DNA of 64,000 nucleotides from Cephalopachus bancanus (GCA_027257055.1 JAPVLO010000381.1:1426001-1490000), one strand, 5' to 3'; positions 11,106 through 22,016 are shown, counted from the first letter of the stretch. Numbers and translations: made by a program. The notes: generated by a model from the sequence alone, not told the origin.

Positions 11106-11361
11106 TTTTTTTTTTTTTTTTTGAATTGGAGTGCCACCGCAGCCTTGATGTGCTGGGCTCCAGCGATCCTTCCGCCTCAGCCTTCCAAGTAGCTGGAACT
11201 ACAGGCACATAGCACTACGCCCGGCTAATTTTTTGATTTATTGTAGAGATGAGGTCTTGCCAAGTTGCCCAGGCGGGTCTTGAACCCGCGGGCTCAGGCA
11301 ATCCATTCACCTCAGCCTCCCAAAAGCGCAGGATTACAGGCTGAGTCACCGAGCCTGGCTT
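11106..11361 (-). mobile_element. Alu, truncated in the right arm
   Basis: Antisense Alu. After the T-run, gaattggagtgccaccgcag joins the tail-proximal text directly to the second half of the right arm, an internal deletion of about 35 nt. The flanks ttctggttcta / ttctggttcta are identical. Confidence 0.9.
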
Positions 11362-11417
11362 CTGGTTCTAATTTTTAAAGATTGAAACTTACATTTACTT
11401 TTTCCTTTAATCATAAA

Positions 11418-11580
11418 GCATGTTTTGCTTTTTTGTGAAGTGGTCTCACTCTGTCACCCAGGTTGGAGTGCAGTGCTGTGATCATAGCTCACCCTAGCCT
11501 CCAACTTCTAGTCAAGCAATCCTCCCGCCTCAGACTCCCGAGAACTGGGACCACAGGTGCATGCCACTGCACTCAGTTTA
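11418..11580 (-). mobile_element. Alu monomer (old)
   Basis: A single arm of about 160 nt, gtggtctcactctgtcaccc to atgccactgcactcag, with gtgatcatagctcac typical of old monomers. Confidence 0.75.
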
Positions 11581-11774
11581 ATAAAGCATTTAAGGCTATG
11601 AATTCCAATAGAAATGAGTTGAACTATGTTGTGTACATTTTGGTAGGCACTTTATCCCATCATTGCTTTATATGTGGTTTGTTATTCAGGTTTATTTACA
11701 TTTTGATGAGGGTTGTTTCTTAATTTCCACATAATTAGAGCATTTCGTTGAGAGGTATTCCTTTTCATTTTTTG
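11580..11774 (-). mobile_element. Probable old L1 fragment, antisense
   Basis: AT-rich text such as taataaagcatttaaggctatgaat (read in short pieces) resembles antisense L1M ORF2. It is short and decayed. Confidence 0.4.
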
Positions 11775-12138
11775 CTTTTTTTTTTTTTGAGTTGGAGTCT
11801 CACTGTGTCGCCCAGGCTGGAGTGCAGTGGCATGCTCACAGCTACCCCAGCGTCACTGGGTTCTGGCGATCCTTCCACATCAGTCTTCCAAGTAGCCAGA
11901 ACTACAGGCACGCTACCACACCCGGCTATTTTTTTTTGAAAGTAGGATTTATTAAGAGGACAGAAAAGGTCCCACAGTGGGAGGGGACCTGAAGGGTTTG
12001 CTCTAATTCTTGATTTATTGTAGAGACGAGGTCTCGCCAAGTTGCCTGGGCTGGTCTCAAACACACGGATTCAGGCAATCCTCTTGCCTCGACCTCCCAA
12101 AGTGCTGGGATTATAGGCTGAGCCACCGAGCCCAGCCT
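11775..12138 (-). mobile_element. Alu carrying a 70-nt retrocopy insertion
   Basis: Antisense Alu whose two arms are separated by 11929-12003, which is not Alu sequence. The right arm is 11780-11928, and the left arm runs from ttgatttattgtagagacga to the end. The insertion sits in the A-rich middle linker, a favoured L1 endonuclease target. Confidence 0.92.
11929..12003 (-). mobile_element. Short retrocopy of an unidentified polyadenylated RNA (second copy)
   Basis: Minus-strand text ttctgtcctcttaataaatc followed by a poly(A) matches the 1312-1408 copy over about 65 nt with scattered mismatches. The 5' ends differ, so these are independent truncated insertions of the same RNA family. The split Alu linker cta / ctaatt gives the target duplication. 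Confidence 0.65.
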
Positions 12139-12241
12139 TTTGCTTCTTGTTTTTGGATTATAATCAGGGAATGTGAACTACAAAATCTCTACTTCTGGGA
12201 TTTGGCTTAGACTTCCTTTGGAACAAAGACAAAATTAACTT

Positions 12242-12272
12242 TTATTCATTTATTTATTTACTTATTTATTTA
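12242..12272. repeat. (ATTT)n-like simple repeat
   Basis: Tandem tttattta/cttattta units, which form the expanded tail region of the following antisense Alu. Confidence 0.7.
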
Positions 12273-12535
12273 GTGGAAGTCTTACTCTGTAGCCCAGGCT
12301 CATGGCTACTGCAGCCTCAACCTGCTGGGTTCATGTAATCCTCCCAAAACAGCCTTCCAAATAGCCGGGACTACAGGCATTCGCCACCATGCCTGTCTAA
12401 TTTTTTTATTTATTGTAGAGACAAGGTCCCGCCATGTTGCCCAGGCTGGTCTTGAACTTCTGGGCTCAGGTAATCCTCCTGTCTCGGCCTCCCAAAGTGC
12501 AGGGGTTTGCAGGCATGCGCCACTGTGCCTGGCCA
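12273..12535 (-). mobile_element. Alu
   Basis: Antisense Alu from agtggaagtcttactctgta to ccactgtgcctggcc. Part of the right arm is deleted (gtagcccaggctcatggcta). Confidence 0.87.
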
Positions 12536-12667
12536 AAATTAATGTATAAACATTCCATTAAAATACAAGAGAAATCTTGTTATGAGATGTAACATTCCAC
12601 ACATCTCTTCGGTCAAATGTGTTGGTTGTTTTATTAGGTTCTTTCATTTCTTTTTTAAAAGTTATTA

Positions 12668-12960
12668 TTTTCTTTTTTTTTTCAGTTGGGATCTCACTCT
12701 GTCTCCCGGCTGGAGGGCTGTGGCATACTCACAGCTCACTGCAGTCTTGACCTCCTGGACTTAGGCAATCCTTCTGCTTCAGCCTCCCAGGTAACTGAGA
12801 CTACAGGAGCCACCATGTCTGGCTAATTTTTTTTTTTTTTGGTAGAGAAAAGGTCTCCTGTGCTACCTGGGCTGGTCTCGAACTGCTGGGCTCAAGCGAT
12901 CTTCCCACTTCAGCCTCCCAAAGTGCTGGGATTAAAGGCATGAGACACTGTGCCTGGACT
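12668..12960 (-). mobile_element. Older Alu
   Basis: Antisense Alu, tcagttgggatctcactctg to gagacactgtgcctgg, with J-like bases (gctcaagcgatcttcccac). Confidence 0.87.
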
Positions 12961-13093
12961 TTTTTGTTGTTGTTAACAGAGATGGGCTCTCCCTTTGTAG
13001 CCCAGGCTGGTCTCGAACTCCTGGCTTGAGGCAATCTCCTTCCTCAGCCCCCGCAAAGTGATGGTTACAGGTATGAGCCACTGCACCCGGGAC
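12961..13093 (-). mobile_element. Alu left-monomer fragment
   Basis: The tttttgttgttgttaacaga start is followed by a left-arm copy ending gagccactgcacccggg. It abuts the previous Alu, so it is either a second truncated insertion or a duplicated arm. Confidence 0.75.
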
Positions 13094-13171
13094 AGTTCCT
13101 CTGTTTTTATTTACTTATTTTGTCCGCTAGATTGGTCTAAGCCTGAAAAAATGTATTATGATCTCCTCTCA

Positions 13172-13465
13172 GGCCAGGGCAGTGGCTCATGCCTATAATC
13201 CCAACACTTTGGGAGACTGAGGTGGGTGGGTTACTTGAACCCAGGAGTTAGAGATCAGCCTGGGCAACATAGCAAGATCTCATCTCTACAAAAAATGTTT
13301 AAAAATTAGCAGGGTGTTGTGACAGGTAGTCCCAGCTACTCAGGATGCAGAGACAGAATCGCCTAAACCTAGGAATTAGAGGCTGCCTTGAACCATGATT
13401 ATTGTGATCATGTCACACAGCCTGGGTTACAGAGTAAGACTCCAACTCAAAAACAAAAACAAAAT
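13172..13465 (+). mobile_element. Older Alu (J-like)
   Basis: Sense Alu, ggccagggcagtggctcatg to gactccaactcaaaaac, highly diverged (gagatcagcctgggcaacat). Confidence 0.87.
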
Positions 13466-13480
13466 TCCTATCATGATTGT

Positions 13481-13499
13481 GTGTGTGTGTGTGTTTGTT
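13481..13499. repeat. (GT)n microsatellite
   Basis: About eight GT units between two Alus. Confidence 0.85.
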
Positions 13500-13791
13500 T
13501 TTGTTTTTTTGAGTCGGAGTCTCACTCCATTGCCCAGGCTAGAGTGCAGTGGCACACTCACAACCACCCCAGCGTCAACTTTCCGGGCTCTGGAGATCCT
13601 TCCACCTCAGCCTTCCAAGTAGCAGGAACTACAGATGCACGCTACCACACCCAAATGATTTTTTATTTATTGTAGAGACGAGGTCTTGCCAAGTTGCCTG
13701 GGCTGGACTCGAGCCCGTGGGTTCAGGCAATCCACCCGCCTCGGCCTCCCAAAGTGCTGGGATGACAGGCTGAGCCACCGAGCCCGGTCTT
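13500..13791 (-). mobile_element. Alu, full length
   Basis: Antisense Alu, gagtcggagtctcactccat to gctgagccaccgagcccgg, with the long linker ttgccaagttgcctgggc. Confidence 0.93.
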
Positions 13792-13799
13792 ATATTCTC

Positions 13800-14340
13800 A
13801 TAATACATATTTATCTACTATAGTAAATGGTAAACGTTATCCATAATTGTTTTGAATTTATTTTATAAATTTGCATTTCATGATGACATAATATTTACCC
13901 TGCTTGCTCTAATATGAATATTATCAGACTTGACTTATTTGGGTCTATATTTACTTGGTGGTATCTCTTTATATACCCTCTAAATTTCAACCTTTCTTTA
14001 TCACTTTGCTTAAAGTGGGTCTCTTAAGTAACATGTGTTTGGGTTTTGATTTTTAAACCACACTGACAGTTGTCAGTAGGCATTATCCAACTGTCTTCTG
14101 ATTTTAGAGTTACAGATAGAAATCTAAAGCGGTCTGATTCTTTTTCTGTGTAAATCACTTGTTCTTCCTGCCTAGAAGACTGTAGAACTTTGTCACCATC
14201 ACCGAAATTAGGACCCAACTGTGATCTCTGGTGTGTTCCTGGTTTGTCCTCCTCCTTTGGAACTCAAAGAAACCTTTTTATCTGAAGATAAAACCCTTTC
14301 TTTGACTCTGTAAGATTGTCTTTGTTTAAGAAAATTAAAT
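13800..14340 (-). mobile_element. Probable old L1 fragment, antisense
   Basis: Plus-strand text such as taaagtgggtctcttaagta and ggttttgatttttaaaccac resembles antisense L1M ORF2. There is heavy decay and no frame. Confidence 0.5.
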
Positions 14341-14341
14341 A

Positions 14342-14610
14342 GGCCAGCTTGGTGGCTCAGCCTGTCATCCCAGTATTTTGGGAGGCCGAGGCGAGTGGAT
14401 TTCCTGAGCCCGCGGGTTCGAGACCAGCCCAGGCAACTTGTCAAGAACTGAGCCCGTGGGTTCGAGGGCAGCCCAGACAATTTGGCAAGACCTCATCTCT
14501 ACAATTAAAAAAAAAAAAATTAGCCGGGTGTGGTAGTGCGCACCTGTAGTTTCAGCTACTTGGAAGGCTGAGGCAGAAGGATCGCCCAAGTCCAGCAGGT
14601 TGATGTGAGC
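14342..14610 (+). mobile_element. Alu with internal tandem duplication, right arm truncated
   Basis: The block around ctgagcccgcgggttcgaga is followed about 48 nt later by ctgagcccgtgggttcgagg, duplicating part of the left arm (about 14402-14495). The right arm ends early: gttgatgtgagcaactc joins the tail directly. Confidence 0.88.
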
Positions 14611-14646
14611 AACTCAAAAAAAAAAGAAAGAAAGAAAGAAAGAAAG
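14611..14646. repeat. (GAAA)n microsatellite
   Basis: An A-run grading into GAAA repeats. It is the mutated poly(A) tail of the preceding Alu. Confidence 0.9.
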
Positions 14647-14689
14647 GAATTTAAACAACATGCGTTTTTGTTTTTCTTTTCTTTTCTTT

Positions 14690-14982
14690 CTTTTTTTTTG
14701 GGGGGGGGGTTGGAGTCTCACTCTGTCGCCCAGACTGGAGTGCAGTGGCCGCTCCCGGCCACCGCAGCCTCGACCTGCTGGGCTCCGGTGATCCTTCCAC
14801 CTCAGCCTTCCGAGTAGCCAGAATTACAGGCACGCACTACCATGCCCGGCTGATTTTTTTATTTATTGTAAAGATGAGGTCTCGCCATGTTACCCAAGCG
14901 GGTCTCAAACCCGCAGGCTCAGGCAATCCACTCACCTCAGCCTCCCAAAGCGCAGGATTACAGGCTGAGCCACTGTGACTGG
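14690..14982 (-). mobile_element. Alu, full length
   Basis: Antisense Alu after a G10 run. Intact CpGs (gtggccgctcccggccaccg) place it among the lineage-specific copies. Confidence 0.93.
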
Positions 14983-14985
14983 CTT

Positions 14986-15368
14986 TTTTTTTTCAATCCA
15001 GTTTATTTAAGGCTGAATGATCCTACTCCCATTCACATCTGAACTGGGTCTCTCACCACAAACTCTAGAGCTATGCATGTTTCTGATAACTTTTACAGTA
15101 CATCTTTTATGTTCTGAATCACATTGAGTATTTAGACAAAATGTTCAGAAAGAAGAATATGTGTCTAAATACTGGCTCTCCTCTTCCTATTGCCTTATTC
15201 TCCTTCTGAAATGCCTATTTATTTGCACATTATGACTTCTGGATCTGCCTTCTGGTTCTCTTTATTTCCTCCTATGATTTCTGTCTTTAAATTTAAATTT
15301 TTGCAGTTTTGAGAGAACTCTTTCAGTTGTTCTTCCAGACCTCTGTTCACATTTCAATAGTTGCCATG
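14986..15368. other. No gene seen
   Basis: AT-rich sequence of about 380 nt, perhaps decayed antisense LINE (cagttgttcttccagacctc). There is no convincing open frame. Confidence 0.4.
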
Positions 15369-15402
15369 CTCTTTTTCTTTTCTTTTCTTTTCTTTTTTTG
15401 AG
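15369..15402. repeat. (TTTTC)n simple repeat
   Basis: Tandem TTTTC units that form the tail of the next antisense Alu. Confidence 0.85.
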
Positions 15403-15681
15403 TTGGAGTCTCACCCTGTCGCCCAGACTGGAGGGCAGTGGCTACTCCCGGCCACCGCAGCCTGGACCTGCTGGGCTCCGGCGATCCTTCCACCTCAACC
15501 TTCCAAGTAGCTGGAACTACAGATGCAAGCCACCATGCCTGGCTAGTTTTTGCGATTTAGTGTAGAGACGAGGTCTCACCATGCTGCCCAGGCTGGTCTC
15601 GAACCCCTGGGCTCAGGCAATCCTCTCACCTCAGCCTCCCAAAGTGCTGGGATTACAGGGGTGAGTCACCACGCCCGACTC
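15403..15681 (-). mobile_element. Alu, full length
   Basis: Antisense Alu, ttgagttggagtctcaccct to gagtcaccacgcccgac. The flanks tgccatgctcttttt / tccacgctctttttc suggest the target duplication. Confidence 0.92.
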
Positions 15682-16149
15682 CACGCTCTTTTTCAAACAC
15701 CTGCTATATTTTCAGGTTCAGAGTTCCAGTTAAGCAGTTAGGTGCTCCTGCATGGCTGACTCTGCCTCCTGTCTGGCTGCACACCCTCCCACAGTCTTGT
15801 TTTGCTGCTGCTCCTGTTCCAGGGCTCCCTCTCCCGGTCCTTGGCCCACCTGCCGGCCATCGTCCAGGTATGGGAGGCTCGGTGGTTCCTGGCCCCGGGC
15901 GCAGACAAGGAGCCAGCAGAAAACACGTACGCCTGCTTCTCTGCTCCCGGTTTTCTTCGCAGCCACGGCGGGTCGTCCCCCAGCCTCAAAGGTCTTCAGC
16001 CAGCCTCTTTACTCCCCAGCCACTCCTCGAGGGCGAGAGAGACCAGCAGGTCCTTCCAGGGACGGTTGTGCCGGCTGTGGGTAGACAGGAGAGCTAACAT
16101 GGGGGGACATGCATGAACACAGTCCGAAATTCAAGTTTAACTGGTGTCC

Positions 16150-16218
16150 TTCTCTGCCCCCCCTTCCCTGTCTCTGTCTTTCTCTCTGTCTCTTTCTCTC
16201 CCTCCCCTCCCCCCCTGT
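16150..16218. repeat. Polypyrimidine tract beside the CpG island
   Basis: A C/T-rich stretch (ctctgtctctttctctccct) directly upstream of the CpG island. It is a common feature near promoters and could form triplex DNA, but no function is shown. Confidence 0.6.
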
Positions 16219-16239
16219 AAATCTGGCCACTGTCCTCAG

Positions 16240-16880
16240 CCGGGTTGTGCTCCCGATCGTCCCCTCTCCCGTCTGTGGCTCCCTCGGACCCAGCTCTGCA
16301 GCGACCCGAGAGCGCCCGCGTCGCCTCCAGGGCCTCTCCCCGCCCCGCCTGCAGGGGGCGGGGCTCCGGGCCCCGCGCGGGCCTCTCCGCCCCGGATCCC
16401 CCTCGCCCCAGGCCCTGCCCGTCGCCCCGGCCGTCCCCGAGGTTTCCTGTGAGGCGGGTCGGGAGGCGGGCGGCCAGGGAGCGCCGGGGGCCTGCCGGGC
16501 GGACACCCGAGGCAGCGGACGGCCCTCTCGGAGCTCCGGAGCCCGCCGGCCTTTCGGGCGGGAAGCCGGCAGGAGCGCGCTCAGGCCTGCGGAACCGGAA
16601 GGCCCGCCCCGCCCAGGGCCTGCCCGCCGGCGGCGCGCGAAGACGCGCGCACGCGAGCGAGCGTGGAACCGGAAGGAAGGACATCGCGCGAGGTCCGAGA
16701 AGGCGCGGACGCCGCCACGCGCGCAGGGAAGGCGGATCCCGAGACGCAGATGCAGCCCGGCGGGAGAGGGGTCCGGCCGGCCGGAGCCCACGCACAGGGC
16801 GCCCGAGGAGAGGTGGCCGCAGAAATCAAGCCCGGGTCCCTCCTCGCTGCTGACGGTCCGTCAGCGCTGCCAGGACTTGG
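16240..16880. promoter_or_regulatory. CpG island, likely promoter
   Basis: About 640 nt that is very GC-rich with dense CpG. It contains Sp1-type boxes (gggggcgggg near 16355; ccccgcccc near 16606) and two ETS-type sites accggaagg at about 16594-16602 and 16668-16676. That combination is typical of housekeeping, often bidirectional, mammalian promoters. The downstream gene and its direction are not identifiable. Long open frames on both strands (313 codons plus, 260 codons minus) are a by-product of GC content. Confidence 0.7.
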
Positions 16881-17041
16881 TGACAGACTGCTCACATCCC
16901 GGGGCCTCATCCCAGCCTGACCCTTGGAAGCGCTCGTCGGCTGTTGCTCACGTGTTCTCGTCCTGTGGGAGGAAGTCGCTTCTGAAGGCTTCCAGGCCTG
17001 GTGCAGTCTGGAGGCTTGAAAGGGCGAGAGGTAATTTATTC

Positions 17042-17330
17042 TATTTTTAAAAATTGCTCGAGTCGGAGTCTTACCCTGTCGGCCAGGCTGGAGTGCCCTG
17101 GCACACTCGCGGCCACTGCAGCCTCGACCTGCTGGGCTCAGGCGCACCTTCTGCCTCAGCCTTCCATGTAGCTAAGACTGCAGGTGCACGCCACCACACG
17201 TGGCTGATTTTTTATTTAGTGTAGAAAGGAGGTCTCACTCTGTTGCCCGGGCTGGTCTGGCTCAGGCAATCCTCTTGCCTCATCTCCCAAAGTGCTGGGA
17301 TTACAGGCATGAGCCACAGCACCCGGCCAA
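17042..17330 (-). mobile_element. Alu
   Basis: Antisense Alu just downstream of the CpG island, gagtcggagtcttaccctgt to gagccacagcacccggcc. A stretch of the left arm is deleted (gctggtctggctcaggc). Confidence 0.9.
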
Positions 17331-17716
17331 CATGACGTTTTACTTACGCTATGCTTTGTTCTGCTTGCTTCATGCTTCCCAGGGGACATCGTGATGGCAG
17401 CATCTATGGCAGGAAGGGAGGAAGCCGATGGCTAGACTGCCCTCCGCTGGTTCCCTGCTTCACGGAGTTTCATCTGTTGTGTCTGAACATCTCAAAATAG
17501 GCCGAGGGGAGCAGGGGCAACAAGACAAAGCTTTCTCTTAGCTAACGTATTCCGTGGGAGCTGCAGATTTGGGGACCTTCTTGTGCTGATTGAATGGCTG
17601 GCATTTAGTCGGGTTCAATCCAGAGAATTCCTGAAAGAATTATACAGACTGGGCACAGAAAACTGTAGGCTATAGAAAATATGTAAACACATTATTTTAA
17701 ATAGAAATCTGTATTC
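17331..17716. other. Unique sequence, no gene seen
   Basis: Ordinary-composition DNA. I cannot support an exon here. Confidence 0.45.
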
Positions 17717-17719
17717 CTG

Positions 17720-17985
17720 GCCTGGCTCAGTGGCTCAGCCTATCATCCCAGCACTTTGGGAGGCCGAGGAGAGTGGATTGCCTGAGCCCATGGGTTCAAG
17801 ACCAGCATGGGCAACTTGGTGAGACCTCGTCTCTGCAATAAATCAAAGGGTGCACCTGCAGTTGTGGCTACTTGGAAGGCTGAGACGGAAGGAGTGCCAG
17901 AGCCCAGCAGGTCGACACTGGGGTAGCCGTGAGCGTGCCACTGCACTCCAGCTTGGGCGACGGAGTGAGACTCCAACTCAAAAGG
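17720..17985 (+). mobile_element. Alu with a mid-element deletion
   Basis: Sense Alu; after tctgcaataaatcaaag about 25 nt of the right-arm start are missing. The flanks gaaatctgtattcctgg / gaaatctgtattcctac form a clear target duplication. Confidence 0.93.
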
Positions 17986-18114
17986 AAATCTGTATTCCTA
18001 CTTCACCAAAAAGCTGATCACATTGATGACAATCATGCATGTTTGATTGTTTTGGGAAACACACAATCACTGGACTAATTACAATAGCAACTCTGGAATC
18101 ACGGTACTAACCTA

Positions 18115-18290
18115 TCGAGCCCCTCCAACATGCCAGTCACTTCTTGAATCTGATTTCTAATCCCCACAGGACAGACACTCTGACCTCCTCTTTACTAAGG
18201 AGTAAAATGAAGCTCAGAAAGGGAGATTATCTGTCCAGTCATCTGATCATCTGCCCATGGGGTTGAAACCCACATCCTCCAGCATCGGTC
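18115..18290 (-). mobile_element. MIR SINE
   Basis: tccccacaggacagacactc through ggagtaaaatgaagctcaga and ttgaaacccacatcctccag follows the reverse-complement MIR order. It is old and diverged. Confidence 0.65.
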
Positions 18291-18529
18291 AGATAAGTAG
18301 GCCTGAACGCTGAGCACAGGAAGGGACACAGGTGTCCAGGGTAAATGTGAAATGCAGGAGATGCCGGGGCAACAGGCAGACAGGACATGTGGCCGCCCAA
18401 GTCACGAAGCATCATCTTGAAAATGTGCTCCACTGTCTCAGTCTCTGCAAAAATCTAACACACGAGGGACCGGGAAAGTGAAGAATTGTTACAGGGAGTA
18501 TTAATAGAAGAGTTGAATTGGATAGAATT

Positions 18530-18812
18530 GGAGAACTCAGCCTGTGATTCCAGCACCTTGGGAGGCCAAGGTGAGTGTATTGCCTGAGCCCACGGGATAG
18601 AGACTAGCCCCGGCAACTTGGCGAGACCTTGTCGCTACAATAAATAAAAAATTAGCTGAGTGTGGTAGCGCATGCCTGTAGTCCCGGCTACTTGGAAGGC
18701 TGAGGCAGAAGGATTGCTGCAGCCCAGCAGGTCAATGCTGGGGTGGACGTGAGTGTGCCATGGCACTTCAGCCTGGGTGACAGAGTAAGACTCCAACTCA
18801 AAAAAAAAAAGA
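18530..18812 (+). mobile_element. Alu, 5' truncated
   Basis: It starts at cagcctgtgattccagcacc (first arm start missing). The flanks gaattggagaactc before and after (about 18525 and 18813) are the target duplication. Confidence 0.93.
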
Positions 18813-18914
18813 ATTGGAGAACTCATTTCAGGTAAGTTTTGAAGCTCCTAAGTGCCAGGAAAGGAGTTTGAACTAGCACATAGCTATGAACGTTGGTGTG
18901 GTGTTTGACAAGAA

Positions 18915-18995
18915 AGTGTGACTCAAAGTGTGTTTCCAGAGAGGTTAGGTGACTTTCCCAAGACTGCTAAACTGGTAAGCAGTGGAGGTAGGCCC
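18915..18995 (-). mobile_element. MIR fragment
   Basis: agaggttaggtgactttccc and actggtaagcagtggaggta match the MIR core in reverse complement. Confidence 0.6.
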
Positions 18996-19227
18996 CTGTT
19001 TCTACAAAGTTTGGGATTCCTACTTTTTGTAATGCTTACTAATTTCTAAAACATGCAGTCCTTTGAGATTACAAATTGCCATCAGAAACCACAATGAAAA
19101 GCACATTATCTTACATGGTCAACGCAATATTCTGCTAGCATGAGTGATAGTAGTTTCCTAGAAGAGAGGTAAGTCCTACAGAATAGACATTAGGAACAAG
19201 AAAATTGTTATTCATAACCTTTTCTTT

Positions 19228-19375
19228 TCTTTTTTTTTTTTTGAGTTGGAGTGTCACTTCATCACCCAGGCTGGAGTGTAGTGGCACACTCACAGCCACT
19301 CCAGCATCGATCTGCTGGGCTCAGGCGATCCTTCCGCCATAGTCTTTTAAGTAGATGGAACTACAGGCAATGACA
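19228..19375 (-). mobile_element. Alu right-arm fragment
   Basis: Antisense Alu, gagttggagtgtcacttcat, ending at tggaactacaggcaatgaca. The left arm is absent. Confidence 0.85.
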
Positions 19376-19680
19376 CTGACCTCATTGCCTTATTGTCGTC
19401 GTATTTCCTGCCCGCCCCCTTCACTGAACTGTGAACATGAAAGCAGGGTCCTTCTCTCCTCTGTCTCCACCCTCCATGCCTAGGATAGGTGCTGACTATT
19501 CACGCCTGTGTGTGCATGGTGTACACACGCACACATCAGTGTACAGCATAGGTGTGCCCTTTTTCCTACAGATTATCTCACATTTTCTGTGTTATCTGTG
19601 AGTAAGGCCAGTTTAGCTTCTTTCTTTTTCATCCTTATCCCTTCTGTTTTTTCCTAGTCTTACTGTGAAGCTAAGACCTC
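19376..19680. other. No gene seen
   Basis: Unique or decayed sequence with a short alternating CA/TG-type patch (cacgcacacatcagtgtaca). The 5' limit of the following L1 is uncertain within this stretch. Confidence 0.4.
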
Positions 19681-20934
19681 CAACGCAAGAGAGTTTCCTC
19701 AGCACCCAGAGAGGAGCAGATTCAGCAGTATGCCTCACAAGTTTCCAGCGGAGTGATAATAACCACTTATAGCCAAGAAGAAGCAGAAAAAAACCTACTG
19801 ACTTGGGCTGGAACTGGGAAGATTCTTGCCTGCACCACCACAGCCTCTGGATGGCAGAGGGAAAGGTGGTTGACAGGAATTTGGGAGCTCTGTACTCCTG
19901 CCATGAACTTGGGGGGCCCCTGAGCCTTATAGGACCCCGGTTCCTTGTGGGAAACTGCCTGCCTCACAGCTGTGCTCTGCCATGGAGTGGCACAGGAAAA
20001 AAGTGTAGAGCAGCACCAGCTGCCATGTCCCAAGAACTCAACCCTCGCAGGGTGGAGTGGCTGCTTTCCAGCCAGCTTGGGAGGGAACGGGCCCCAAGGG
20101 CAAACTACACAGCTGTAGACAGTTCCTGGCTGGGCAGGTTGCCTGAGAACAACTGAGGCCCTGAGGCTGGCTGCACCTTGATATTCAGATCGCAGACTGC
20201 CTGAGGCCAAGGCTTGAGCCAGGTAGGATGCACTGCCATAGCAACCTCTCGTTCCCATGGCTGGGACTCCCCTCTAATCCCTACTGGGGCAGCCCAGAGT
20301 GCATCCTTGCAGGGCGCTTCAGCTCCTTTCCCCTGCACCACCTAGGGGATCAAAACAGAGATCTTGGGAAGTCCCCAGAACCCCACTTCCTTGGAGAGCA
20401 CTCGCCAAGGAGAAAGTCCACAGCCACCATTGCAGCTGACGGTCTCCCACAAGCACCGCCTCCTGGCCAGAGGTCAACGGTGTAGCCTGTCACATCAGAT
20501 ACAATAGGACCTCAGCTTTGGGGAAGGCCTGACTCAAACACCAGCTAACCACGCTTTTCAAGCCACTCCTGCCACTCAGGAAGCGGCAAGCCAGCTCAAG
20601 CAGACAGCCCAGAGCTACCACATCCGGCAATTGAGAAACTCACCACACCAAAGCTCTGTCTAACCAAGGGAACCCTACAGTGCCCACGTCAGCCTCCTGC
20701 CGACCTCAGAGAAGAAGTCATCTGCCTACGTGAGAAGAAACCAGAAAAATAATTCTGACAATATTAAAAAACAGAGTTTTCCCATACCTGCAAAAGACCA
20801 CACCAACTCTTTGGCAATGAACCCCAATCAAAATGAAATCTTTGAAATTCTAGTTACAGAATTCAAAAGACTGATTATAAAACTGATCAATGAACTTCAG
20901 GAAAAAATTGATACCAACATAAAAAAAAATCTGC

Positions 20935-21080
20935 ATCTGTAGTTCTGGCCACTTGGAAGGCTGAGGTGGAAGGATCACTGGAGCCCAGCAGGTCAAGGCT
21001 GCAGTGGCCAGGATCGTGCCACCGCATTCCAACCTGGGTGACAGAGTGAGACTGCAACTCAAAAAAAAAAAAAAAAATTC
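20935..21080 (+). mobile_element. Alu right arm only, in L1-A
   Basis: Begins tgcatctgtagttctggcca, ends in a 17-nt A-run; 5' truncated insertion into the L1 ORF1 region. Confidence 0.88.
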
Positions 21081-21719
21081 ATTCACAACATGGATTTTGT
21101 AAAGATATAGTCACCTTAAAAAATAAAAATAAAATAAATAAATAAAACCTGGCTTAAATTCTGGAAATAAAAGAAGCATTTAGGGAGGTACAAAATGCAG
21201 TGGAAAGTTTTAACATTAGAACAAGCAGAAGAAAGAATCGCAAAACTTGAATTAAACCAATCAGACAACAACAAAGAAAAAAGAATTAAGAGGCTGGAAC
21301 AAAGTCTCCAAGAAATGAAAGATTATGTAAAATGTCCAAAGAATCACAGGTGTTTCCAAGGAAGAAGGGAAAGCAAAAGGTTTGGAAAGCCCATTTGAGG
21401 GAATAACGGAAGAAAATGTCCCTGGTCTTCCCAGGGAGCTAAGCATCCAAACACAAGAAGTCTGAAGAAAACCCAGAAGATTCATTGCAAAAAAGGTAAT
21501 CTCCAAGGCATGTAATCATCCAGTTATGCAAAGTTAATGTGAAGGAAAGAATTTTAAGAGAAGTAAGACAAAAGCATTAAATAACTTACAAAGGTAAACC
21601 TATCTGACTAACAGCAGACGTCTCAGAAGAAACCATACAAGTCAGATTGGGGCCCTATCTTCAGTCTCCTCAATCAGAATAAACATTAGCCAAGGACTTT
21701 TTACCTCTCAAAACTAAGT

Positions 21720-22016
21720 TTTGGCCAGGCTCAGTGGCTCAACCTGTCATGCCAGCACTTTGGGAGACTGAGGCAAGAGGATTGCCTGAGCCCATGGGTT
21801 CGACACCAGCCCACGCAACTTGATGAGACCTTGTCTCTACAATATATCAAAAAATAAGCCAGGTGTGGTAGTGTGTACCTGTAGTTCTGGCTACTTGGAA
21901 GGCTGAGGCAGAAGGATCACCAGCGCCCACCTGGCTGATGCTGGGGTGGCTGTGAGTGTGCCACTGCACTCCAGCCTGGGTGGTGGAGTGAGACTCCAAC
22001 TTGAAGAATAAAAACA
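21720..22016 (+). mobile_element. Alu in L1-A
   Basis: Sense Alu, ttggccaggctcagtggctc to gactccaacttgaagaat. The flanking L1 words aactaagttt recur at both ends (about 21711 and 22023). Confidence 0.93.

Noticed and set aside
12582..13034. Hydrophobic small open frames beside T-runs
   Set aside because: They are poly(T) tails and arms of antisense Alus translated by chance.
16009..17050. Long open frames of 313 codons (plus) and 260 codons (minus) in the CpG island
   Set aside because: They overlap on opposite strands, are Arg/Pro/Gly/Ala-rich, and follow from the scarcity of AT-rich stop codons in GC-rich DNA. No domain is visible.
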